Origin: Patiria miniata | Taxonomy: Eukaryota > Echinodermata > Asteroidea > Valvatida > Asterinidae | Length of the DNA stretch: 64,000 nt | Assembly: GCF_015706575.1 (NCBI RefSeq) | Contig: NW_024037056.1 | Coordinates: forward strand, 6,089,176 to 6,153,175 | Reading direction: 5' to 3' | Shown here: positions 40,201-52,200 of the stretch, one piece after another | Layout: each line of letters opens with the position of its first letter | Position numbering within the stretch: the stretch's first letter is position 1 | The notes under the pieces: model-generated | Told to the model about the DNA's origin: nothing | What the model saw: only the letters and a program-made list of their open reading frames with translations | Database searches by the model: none | Position numbers and translations under genes: made by a program

Positions 40201-43200
40201 GTCATTAATATAGACCTTTGGTGAATTTTGTTAGCTCTGTTTTGATACCCCATTTGCTATTCTGTAAATCGTTTTAGATTGACGACAGTTTATAAGAAAC
40301 ATGATGCAGCTTGAAAATTTGCCAATTTGAAGATTACGCTATAAGAGAAATTGCTAAGCGTAACCACACATGCCCGTAATTAATTGGCCCCTATCGACTG
40401 CACATTGCCCGAACAAAACGCGGGTAATTCAATGCTCCCATGCATGCAAGCACTGTGCGATTGATTTTTCCTGCCGTTCTTTTCCGGCAGTGCAACATTG
40501 CCATGCAGCAATTTCCACTCGCGTACTCTTTAAATTTGCAACATTTCAAACTGCATCATTTTTCATATACCTTTGTCAATGTTGGACGATTTACAGCCTT
40601 TGGTAGCAAATGGGGTATCAATATGTAGCTAACGACATTCCCCAAAGGTCTATAGACATGACGTTATTATAAGACTATCAGATTCAAAATTGTGACCCAT
40701 CTAATGAGTGTGGACTTTTTTTTTGCAGGGGGGCTAAGGCCCCCCCCAAAAAAAACCTTTTGTCTAGCCCACCCCCCAAAAATGCAATTGAAAACTAGAT
40801 GTTTAAAGACAAGTATAAAGACAATCAGATTGATTTTTGTGCCCAAAGTGCCACGCGCGATGAAAACGTGTACAAATGCTATTGGAAATGGCTGAAGAAA
40901 AAAAAAGAGAGAAAAAATCTTAACAAAAACAAATGCTGTTTCAGCAATTGCACACCAGGTGCCATAATTTTACAGGATGCTTTAGAATGTCATTTACCAA
41001 CATCCTAGTAAGGTATTTCGTAAAAACTTGGTAGTTTTATTTTTCGATGTTTGCAAATGTTGTATATTCCCTTTAAGAGTCCACGGTATATGAGAAATTG
41101 CTGTTTCAGCAATTGCTGAAACAGCAAAAAATAAATCTTGATAACATAGAGTGACGTCAGTGCGAAGGGTCCAGCTCCCCTAAAATATTGGATCTAGAAC
41201 CGCGCCTGTTTTTTTTATGGCGTTTATATTTGTTATATAAAGTGCATATACATGAATTATTGTCTCAACTTAATTTGAAGACGTTGAGGACTGGTTACAT
41301 TTTTAATGAACTCATTAAATTTCTTTTTTATGTAGATAAAGTGTAAATTCTCATTGTTTTCTCTAAATAATTCACAATGTAGACAGCGAGAATCCATCTA
41401 TCCAGTGCCCCGAATCAATGATCGTGGACACTGATCTAGGGCTACCAACCGCCCAGGTCTCTTTTGCGACCACATCGAGTGATAACAGCGGCGAGGTTTC
41501 CGTGACCTGTAACCCCTCGTCTGGGTCTGACATCGCCGTGCCTGGAGAGTCGGTGACGTGTGTAGCCACGGACCCCTACAGCAATTCTGCATCATGTGTA
41601 TTCTTCATTCTGGTGCTGGGTATGTTTACAATAAAATAACCTGAAATGTACTGGTATGTAGGATCACAAAAAGTTCAGTTTTTTTTTTTAGCAAAACGAA
41701 AACAAATCACATAAGGATGTGTGTGAATTGTTTTTGTTTTGCTGAAAGAACACACACCTTTTTTATGATCCGTGGACACAACTTTAAAACGGTGGTTGTG
41801 TTTAAAATTCTGTAACTTGAAAAGTACATGAATGATTTGAATGATTCTTGCACTAAAAGAAAGCTTATGAATTGGGCTTTCATATCCTAGATTTTCAAAG
41901 TGATTCATGCAGAACTTCACTAAAACTATGATTCCGACATTTCGGTTTAATTTTTTTTTACTTGCTCTGTACAGCATTCACAGAACCAGAACTTCATTAG
42001 GTTAGTTGTTAAGCACCCGTCTTTGGATTTTGAGCACTTTTGTTCTTGGTTCTTTGTTGGTTCATCTCCTAAATACTCCGCGTGGGAGTTTGTACAGGAG
42101 GCCAGAAACACCAGGGCAAACCCCTTCTCTTAGCGATAAGTGTCACTGGTTTCTTTTACGTGCATTGGATTACACAACACACGGGACCTACGGCTTTACG
42201 TCCCATCCGAAGGACGAAGCAATAATGGTTAAGTGCCTTGCTCAAGGGCACAAGTGTCCACCCGGCGGGCTCAAACCCACGCCACTGTTGCCTCTGAAAC
42301 AACAGAGCATGAGTCCAGTGTTCTTAACCGCTAGGCCATGTTGCTTCAAACGGAAGGAAATGCCCAAATGACAAATGATCTACCCTACCTCTATTAAGTC
42401 TTTCAGTTTTAAATTTTTTTCAATTTGTCTACATTTTTTCACATTATAATTTGATTGATACATTTTTTCAGACGAGGAGCCACCAGTTCTGTTTGACTGT
42501 CCATCGGATATCGAAGTTAACGAGCCACCAGAGGACTTCATCAATGGTTCCATTGGGGTGACATGGGCGGAGCCTAATATGACGGATAACGTGGGCGTAG
42601 TTGATTCCAGGGTCACCCATTTACCGGGGAGTGTCTTTACGTACGGCAGCCAGCTGGTCATCTACACGGCCATTGATGCAAGGGGAAACACGGCCACGTG
42701 TCAGTTTACTATCAATGTCATTGGTAAGAGAGAAAGGAAGATACAAATCCAGAAGATGAAGGGCTATTACTAAAATAATGACGGTTCATGAAATGAAACC
42801 AAATTGTGCGAAGAGAAGCTGTTCAATGTCTTTAACCAGTTTGCGTCGGAGGACGTCATAACAGGCACTGGCTGTCTTTATACACAGGCACGGCTGACGG
42901 GCTTAAATGTCAGGATTGTCTCGACTCGCCTCCGGGTGATGTCTAAACACGCTAATCCCTTGTGCCTTTTGTACACACACATACAGTCCAGCACGTTTGT
43001 TTATGGTGTAAATCGAGGATTTTCTATTGTTCCTCTTCCCAGCTTTCATTGGTGTTGTACACGTTTTCCAACCGAGGAGTCCTCCATTTTGTTCCTGTCC
43101 TCGATTCATCGATGATGTTGCACGTGTGTGTCCTCGATTTACACCATAATCAAACGCTGTGAAGTCCGTGGAGGCGGACCGTGTGTTGATCTTGAATTGG

Positions 43201-46200
43201 CCGTTGTGCACAGCTATTGTACAATTTACACTCCAGTGCACACCCCAGAGTATTGAAACATTATAAGGTTTCGGCAAGAAATATCGTACAAATACTGTTG
43301 AAATGACTCTTGCGAATCAGTATTTGTGGCGTTTGGCTGTATATCAGAAGTTGGCTGAAAAATTGTGCCGTTTGCGAATATTGAAATTTTCGGCAAAAAT
43401 AATCCCGGCGTGCAGTGGTTAATGCAGAGCTAAATAGCTTCTGAGATCTGAAGAGCTCATGTTGTTCCAAAGAGAATAGAGATACAAATTGAAGAATAAT
43501 GGTAGAGCAACAACAAAATGAAGAATTTTATGTAACAAGAAAAATAACATGTTCTTACCAAATCAGACATGTCCCCACCTGTACTGACTGGCTGCCCAGA
43601 GGACCTACCACCGTTCCCTACCGATCCTGGTCTAGATACCTCCACCGCGGTCAGCTGGCAGCCTCCAGTCGTGACCGACAACGCAGGTGTCATTACCGTC
43701 ACCCTGACACACCAACCAGGCAGTGTCTTCAATCTTGGTGACACGAACGTCAGCTATGTTGCCGTGGATTCCAGCGGCAACATGGCAAGCTGCAGCTTTG
43801 TGGTGACCGTTTATGGTGAGTTAGAAGTTGCAATTTCTCCCTCAAAATTAACTGGTTTGCTAGTTTTTCCTGAAACCGTATGACCAGCGTGCTGTCCTGT
43901 GAGTCTCTGACTGACTGACTGACTCCCCGACTGACTGACGTGCTGACTGACTCCCCGACTGAATGAGTCACCGAGTATAAATAATTTTTTACTGAAACTT
44001 TTGGGTTCAGCTCAAGAAGGAAAACCAAGTCTCGTTATAGGTTTGATGAAGGCAGCTAGTCAGGAAAAAACGGAAAATTTCTTGGATTACATTCAACTTT
44101 ACAGAGCTTATTGCATTTGTACAAAAATCTTTTCTCTTTCTGGTGTCATATTCCAGTTATAAATAGTAAGTACATTGTAAAGTAAAGGCTGTCATGAGCC
44201 AATGTGGCCCATCAGGCCGGCATTTATCTCCGGTTGCAGTAGCATGAACGACTGAGAATATTTTTATTTCCCCTGGATGGGATGCCAGTCCATTGTAGGT
44301 TACTCCCCAGCTAATGCCGGTGCCCATTTATACTCCTGGGTGGAGAGAGGCAAGTGAGGGTGAAGTGGCTTGCCCAAGGACACAACATATGACGAGCAGC
44401 TAGACTCGAACCCCTGACCCTCTCATCATGGGTCACGAACCCCAACCACTAGGCCACCCTCCACTGGGTGGAGAGAGGCAAGTGGGGTGAAGTGGCTTGC
44501 CAAAGGACACAACATATGACCCAGCAGCTAGATTTGAACGCCTGACCCTCTGATCATGAGTCACAAACCCTAACCACTAGGCCACACTTCCCAGTTACAA
44601 ATAACATGTTAATACAAATAACATGTTTGCAACATGTTACAAATAACATATTTGCAACTTTTGCAAGGATTTCTTAGGCAACCTGAACTCAGTTGTCTTA
44701 TCTCTTCAAACATGAAGAACAGAATAATGACACCACTCATGTTGGTTGTAATTTCAGATAACGAGGCACCCACGTTCGATGGTTGCCCGATCCAAGGCAT
44801 TCAGAACACCACCCTCCCTGGTAGCGACCTCGGCCAGGCATTCTGGGATATCCCGGTACATGGAGACAATGTAGGTGTTGTCACGGTTACCTCTACATCC
44901 GATCCTGGGGCTACCTTCTCACTCGGTGCGAGTGTCGTCACCTATGAGGCCACAGATGCCGTTGGGCTGACAGGGACGTGCACGTTCCCTGTCTCAATTC
45001 AAGGTACAGTCGCAAATTCATGGTTCATTAAAATGCGTATCTGTGCATTGCGAGTAACCTCCACTAGAAACTTTTGAGAGAAAACAGTCAATCTAACTGA
45101 AAACTGGCCAGCCCTCTAATCTATCTTAATCCTTCGTCCCAAACAGTGGCTTAATAATCCCTAACACTTAGTATAATAAAGCCACATGTGCTGTCACACA
45201 GCTGATATTGACAAGTGCAGGGGATTAGCAGCAGTATCTGATAACAGGGGCCAGTTTGTTGACAAAGGTATTAACAAGATAAAGTGTACCTCTAGAAGTA
45301 CTGTATTCTTTCCGAGTTTACAGGCCCTAACTAGGAAAGCTGCTAGAAGCATTTACACCTGATAGGTAGAGTTTAAAACAATTAAGCCATCACTATAGTG
45401 CACTGGGGCGTGTTTTTCGTGACCGTGACCAGAAACATGTTTGTGACGTCAACTTGATAACCAAAAACATGTTTACACATGCGCACAAAAAACGCTGAAC
45501 CAAAAACAGTGTCAAAAAGCTGTAAACAAACATGGCCAAAATTTTTACAACATCGATAATTTTTAGATGTTCGCGGTCAGTCCTGGCGACTTTCGGGCTA
45601 ATACCTTGTGGGCTTGTAAGTTGCATAGAAATTCTATTACAGGCCACTAAAAATGTACAAACTTACGATGTACGTAATAAAAATAAGCATTACAAGCTTA
45701 TTTTCCCCCAACACTTGAAATGCACCAAAATGTATAAGGCAAAAAAAAAAGTCTGCGGTTTCCGGTATGGAGCTTGCCCCATGAAGCTTATACTCAATTG
45801 TAACCCCATCTAAAAACACGTTAAATTTGTGCAGCAGCAGGATTCCAGTCAAACCAGTGAGTTTGGCAGTTTTGAGACATCATCTTACGTTGAAAATATT
45901 TTTCATTTTGCCGATGCGCATGGCTATCATGGCGACGTGCACGCATACCAGAAACCGGAGACTTTTTTTTTTTGCCTAACTTCTAACAAGCTTGCATTGA
46001 TTTTGATGTAACTTGGATGCAGTGACCCTTGGGCGGGAAGACACAATTCTTCATCGGATTACTGAGGTCAAAGGTCGTGTAGGATCATCAGAGAACATTT
46101 TTCAACTTTCATCCGAGGGGGTCATTTGAGGTCGCTAAACAGACCACACAATATGTAGGGATCGACCTCGAAAAAAGGCAACGCGTGCAATCCATTGATC

Positions 46201-49200
46201 ACCTTGTATTTCAGTAACCTGAATTGGGATCGACTATGGTCATGATCGTTTTTTTTATTTATCACATTTTCGTCAGATCGTGAGAGCCCAGTCCTGTCCT
46301 GCCCTAGTGACATCTACCACCACACTGACGTCAGCGCAGCTGGGGCTTTCGTCACCATTCCTAGCGTACCGGCCACCGATAACGTCGACGTCATCACTGA
46401 CGTGCGGTGCCAGGCTGGAAGCTTCTTCCCTATTGGTCCAACCGAAGTCAGCTGTTTCGCCAACGACAACAGCGGGAACGTTGGCAGCTGTACCTTCCGT
46501 GTCATTGTCACAGGTGAAGAGACACTCCCCCCCCAAAAAAAAAAATAAATGAACCTACGCATCAATACTTAAAGGCAGAGTACATCTTTGCGGCTATCCA
46601 AAAAGAAACTGACAAAAATATTGTTGTAAAGCATACTTGGTTTAAAGATGGTAATGGCACTAAACTCCCTGTGAAATTATTCTTTCTGGCATGCTGTCAT
46701 TTTGAAGAAAAAAATAAAAGAAGGCCCTTTCCAACAATGTGTCTAAAAGCTAGAAGAAGCATATTTAGACATTTCTGTTAGTACTTCGTTTTTTAATTTG
46801 GCAAAGCCGTGAATGAGTGCTCACAAGCGTTGACACGATGCTGACGTGTGCGCGGTTGTTATTATTCGCGTGTGACATCGTGAAGCTGCAATCGACTGAA
46901 TAAGAACGTGCCCGGACGCTGATTTTGGGCGCAATTCAAAACGTGACTCAGAAACAGTTGATTTGAAATTGAGATTCTAGAATATTGTTTTTCTGGGAAT
47001 AAGCAGCTGAAATTCATCAGGTTAGTTGTTAAGCACCCTTCTTTAGATTTTGAGCACTTTTGTCCCTTTGTCAAACAAAAAAAACTGCACAAATGACAAA
47101 TGATGTACTCTATCTTTAAACAGACTTAAGAGTGGTTCTTATTTTTACCAGTTTATGCATGCACTCTGATTATGAAGAACAGTTGACTGGACGCACGCAA
47201 GACGCGCTCCTGTCACGCGCACGCGGTATGTTATGCACACTGAAGCTTTAGGTCAAACATCATCATCTTCCTGTGCAAAGTCCATTAACTTCCGTTCCGT
47301 TTTATCCATAGCTGATGAGGAAGATCCCGTAATAGACAGCTGCCCTTCAGATATCATCCAGTTTGTTTCTGACGGACAGACGCAGCTGCAGGTTTCCTGG
47401 ACGACTCCTAACGCTTCCGATAACTCAGGTAACTTGACCTTGAGCTCATCGATTGATCCTGGGTCCAGGTTCTCCATCGGCGACACTCCCGTCACGTACA
47501 CGGCCGTGGATCCCTTCGGCAATACTGCAGTCTGCACCTTCACAGTCAGCGTGAGAGGTGAGTGATGTGGCTACTTAACCCTAACTCCCTAGCGTCTTTT
47601 ACTAGGAACTGGACCAAGTCCATCAAAATCTATCAATCACCGTGCGTCCAATACAAAACTGTACATGACATAATGGAATCCACCACTGACGCACTGGTTG
47701 ACATTCATGGACTTGCTACACATGGCTTTTATCACAATAGCAATACTGGAAGCGAGGTAGAATCAATCAGATACCCCTAGCACTGCTTCAGGCCATTAGG
47801 CCCAAGTCCATCATACTCCATCAATATTGAGTCACGCCAGGCCTTCTGGACCAAGTCCCCCAAATCCACCAAAATGGGGGATGGATTTTGATGGAGTTGG
47901 GTGGTTAGGGTTAATGCAGGGTTAACCGAGAGTCAATAATAAGACAAAGGTTTACGGTTTTGGACAGTATGCTCTGCCCGTCACCAGGAGACTGGAATCG
48001 TCCCAGGAGAGTCAATAGGCATGAATTCACTTCTTGGAACCAAAGAAAAGATGATTTTAAAAATATAAAGTTCATAATATGGAATTTTGCATCGGGTGAT
48101 GTAAACCAAATTAGGTTTTTGCCCTTCACCGATGTATAAGCACTATATACTGAGTGTTACCTCCTGAGTGAAAGTTGGAAAAAATCACTCGGGTGGGACT
48201 CGAACCCACGACCTCCTGCTTTCAACACACTGAGTATACAGTGTTTATACGTCGGTGAAGGGCAAAAACCTAATTTGATTTACATCACCCGATGCAAAAT
48301 TCCATCTTATGCATAGTTTATGCAGTACCCGCTGCTATGTACATCAGATTCAAACCAGCCAACCGATCCCGTTAGCTCGGTGGTCGAGTGGTAAGACGTC
48401 TGCACTAGAAAGCAGGAGGTCGTGGGTTCGAGTCCCACCCGAGTGATTTTTTCCAACTTTCACTAGGGAGGTAACACACTGAGTATACAGTGTTTATACG
48501 TCGGTGAAGGGCAAAACCTAATTTGAAATAAAAAGTTGCTTTTTTTCTAAATATGGTTCTTCTTTGTAAAGGAGAGTGGATATAAGTGATATGGATGTTC
48601 GTTTTGAAACAAGGAAACTCGTGGATGGACTGATTTTATAGAGATAACCTTGTCTTTCTAGTAAAACCACGATATTTTAAGTTGAAGAGGCGTTCATTGA
48701 AAAATGGATGCATAATAGACGAAGTTTGAAAATGGAGTTTGATAGAATTGATCGTTGTTTGCTCCAATGCAGATCCCACAGACACCATCCCACCAACCAT
48801 CAGCTGCCCGTCTGGTATCCTGACTTCCACCGATCAGGGCTTGGTGACTGCCGCGGCAACCTGGCAATCTCCTACGGCATCGGATGATCAGGGTACACCG
48901 ACCGTTACATCCAGCCCTGCCATGGGCTTCAATTTTCCGATCGGTACTACTGTAGTTGTCTACACAGCTAGTGATCAGGGCGGGAACCAGGCCACTTGCT
49001 CCTTCAATGTCAGTGTTGTTGGTGAGTAAACTGCTCATTTTTTAACCCCTTGGCTTTCAAGCCAGACAGGGGGATATTGCGATCACGTATTCCTTCTGTG
49101 TGTCCGTGGGTGCGTGTCTGCGTGCGTTTGTTAATGGTGTAAATCGAGGGCACACACGTGCAACATCATCTGTGAATCGAGGACAACCAAATCGAGGACG

Positions 49201-52200
49201 ACCTCGATTAGAAAACATGTACAAAACCAATGAGAGCTGTTGCGAAAAAGTTATAGTACAAACAAAAGGAAAAGGGAAGAGGAACAAAAGCAAATCCTCG
49301 ATTTACACCATAAACAAACGTGTCTGGGGGTGTGTTTGAGTTCCATTTCAGTGTACAGTTCAGTCATCCATCTCAACCAAACTAATGAAAGGTGGTCTGT
49401 GGCGAGAAGGCCGACGCCATAAAAATCCTTTCCAATATGGATATTTACGAGGTCTCCAGAGAGATACTAATGACTCTAACATATGTTATTCCTGTGTCTC
49501 ACCGAAAATCTCCATTCAACCCAAACTCCCCATTCAACTGAGAACTGGTACCTGCCGGGTGGACAATCAAGGTTTTCACTGAAAATTGTCCTCACTAACT
49601 GCCTGTACATGTATACAAACTGCCAGGATGCCAGGGGGATCGCGCAAGTTAACGTTGTACTTGCATTATTTTTCTAATTGTAATTTTTTTCCCCCAGACA
49701 ATGAAGCACCTGTTATCACCAACTGCCCACCAGGAGCCACTTATCCCGTAGCCACAGCCTCAGCCTTAGCCCTAGTCAGCTGGAATCTGCCAACGGCTAC
49801 CGACAATGTCGCAGTAGAAAGCCTCAGCTCCAACATGGAGAATGCTACGTCATTGGGCGTTGGTGCGTACAGTGTGGTGTACACGGCTCAGGATGCAGCC
49901 GGCCTCACGGATACCTGCACCTTCGCCATTGTAGTGACCGCAGGTAAATGATACAAGTGTCAGGTGTAAAGGAGATCTGTGGTTGATGAGACTTAGCCCC
50001 ATAAATGCGGCCAATGTACTGGACTACCGCCGTAAATAAACGCCACACTTGGAACATGATATGTACCTGAAAATGTAGAACTTTGTCAAGTTTTTATTTT
50101 CACATTTAAACTTTGTTTGTAGTTTAATTAGGCTTTAGAAGCACACTCACACTTTTTAAAGCGATGGAAAATTAGTCCCCCCTTTTTCAGACGTCTATTT
50201 TTCGTGTAATTTCCAGATTCATTTGCACACGTTAGCGTATCTAAATTCCAACACGAAATTACACAAAAATTAGACGTCTGAAAAAGGGGGGTACTAATTT
50301 TCTATCGCTTTAAAGAGGGTGAGTGTGCTTCTAAAGCGTAAATAAACTACAAACAAAGTCTAAATGTGAAAATACAAAATTGACAAAGTTCATTTTCGGG
50401 TACATGTTCCAAGTTTGGCTTTTATTTACGGCAGTAGTCCAGTAAATTGGCCACATTTATGGGGCTAGTCGAGAGGTCATTCTGCCCCTGCTGCAGAAGG
50501 TCGTAGGTTCGAGTCCCACCGGAGAGACATTTTCGTGTTTTTTGGCTGACATTTTTGTGTGTGAATTTGCAGATCAATGTGACGTTAATGATACCCAAGC
50601 TTGCCCCGGGGATCTGACCTGTATTTTCATCACGGGGATCTTCAAATGCGAGTGCCCATTTGGGTTCTACCGTGCACCGGGCACCACGACCTGTCTCGGT
50701 AAGGCACTGTACATGCTCAAGCATTGGTACCAGTGTTGTAGTACTCGTACTTGGTACCCGTACTCGAGTACTACTCGGGGATCTTCAAGTGTGAGTGCCC
50801 ATTTGGGTTCTACCGTGCACCGGGCACCACGACCTGTCTCGGTAAGGCACTGTACATGCTCAAGCATTGGTACCAGTGTTGTAGTACTCGTACTTGGTAC
50901 CCGTACTCGAGTACTACTCGGGGATCTTCAAGTGTGAGTGCCCATTTGGGTTCTACCGTGCACCGGGCACCATGACCTGTCTGGGTAAGGTTCTGTACAT
51001 GCTCAAGCATTGGTACCAGTGTTGTAGTACTCGTACTTGGTACCCGTACTCGAGTACTACTCGGGGATCTTCAAGTGTGAGTGCCCATTTGGGTTCTACC
51101 GTGCACCGGGCACCACGACCTGTCTCGGTAAGGTTCTATACATGCTCAAGCATTGGTCCCAGTGATGTAGTACTCGGTACTCGTACTTGAGTACTTCTCG
51201 AGTACTTTTTTGGAGTACTCGTACTCGTACTAATTGGGGTTCTACCGTGCACCGGGCACCACGACCTGTCTCGGTAAGGTTCTGTACATACTCAAGCATT
51301 GGTACCAGTGTTGTAGTACTCAGTACTCGTGTACTTCTTGAGTACTTTTTTGGAGTACTCGTACTCGTACTCATTGGGGTTCTACCATGCACCGGGCACC
51401 ACGACCTGTCTCGGTAAGGTTCTGTACATGCTCAAGCATTGGTACTAGTGTTGTAGTACTCAGTACTCGTACTCGAGTACTTTTTTGGAGTACTCGTACT
51501 CGTACTCATTGGGGTTCTACCGTGCACCGGGCACCACGACCTGTCTCGGTAAGGTTCTGTACATGCTCAAGCATTGGTACTAGTGTTGTAGTACTCAGTA
51601 CTCGTACTCGAGTACTTCTCGAGTACTTTTTTGGAGTACTCGTACTCGTACTCATTGGAATTCTACCGTGCACCGGGCACCATGACCTGTCTCGGTAAGG
51701 TTCTGTACATGCTCAAGCATTGGTACCAGTGTTGTAGTACTCGTACTTGGTACCCATACTCGAGTACTACTCGAGTACTATTTTTTGAGTACTCGTCCTC
51801 GTATACTTACTCTTACTCGAATGTCAAAGTACACGTACTCGAAATGATGGTACTCACACTCGGGCAGCAAAGTGCTGTTACTCTACATGTCGAAATTGTA
51901 CTCGATCATCGAAGTACTCGTACTCGAATAGCAGTACTTGGGGGAAATGGTATAGCTTGACTTACCACAGCCTTGTTTTCCGATACTTTCAGTTTGAAAT
52001 GGTTGATGCCCTTTCTCCCATGGGCATCAATCGGGGGGGGGGGGACTTTTTGAAAAATAGGAAATAGGGGACAAAAGTTTTGAGCGTGTGTGTCTCATTT
52101 ACAGGGCCTACAATTATGAACCTACAATTTATTTTTTGCTAAGAAAATATTGGTTAAAGTTGTCAGAAATTTCCTCGGACCGCACTTCACGGCACATAGA

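Noticed and set aside
46280..46552. 90-residue + strand ORF over HYR20
   Set aside because: It is a shadow frame; the true HYR20 frame has no methionine and is open from the acceptor to the donor.
48361..48447. Functional tRNA-Ser gene
   Set aside because: T stem is good but no acceptor stem pairing, an irregular anticodon loop and repeated copies with a shared tail; a SINE head.
50542..51960. A multi-EGF protein from the repeated [13 protein letters not shown]s
   Set aside because: Only the 3' part of the EGF exon is repeated, copies lack an acceptor, and the linking sequence is intron and satellite.
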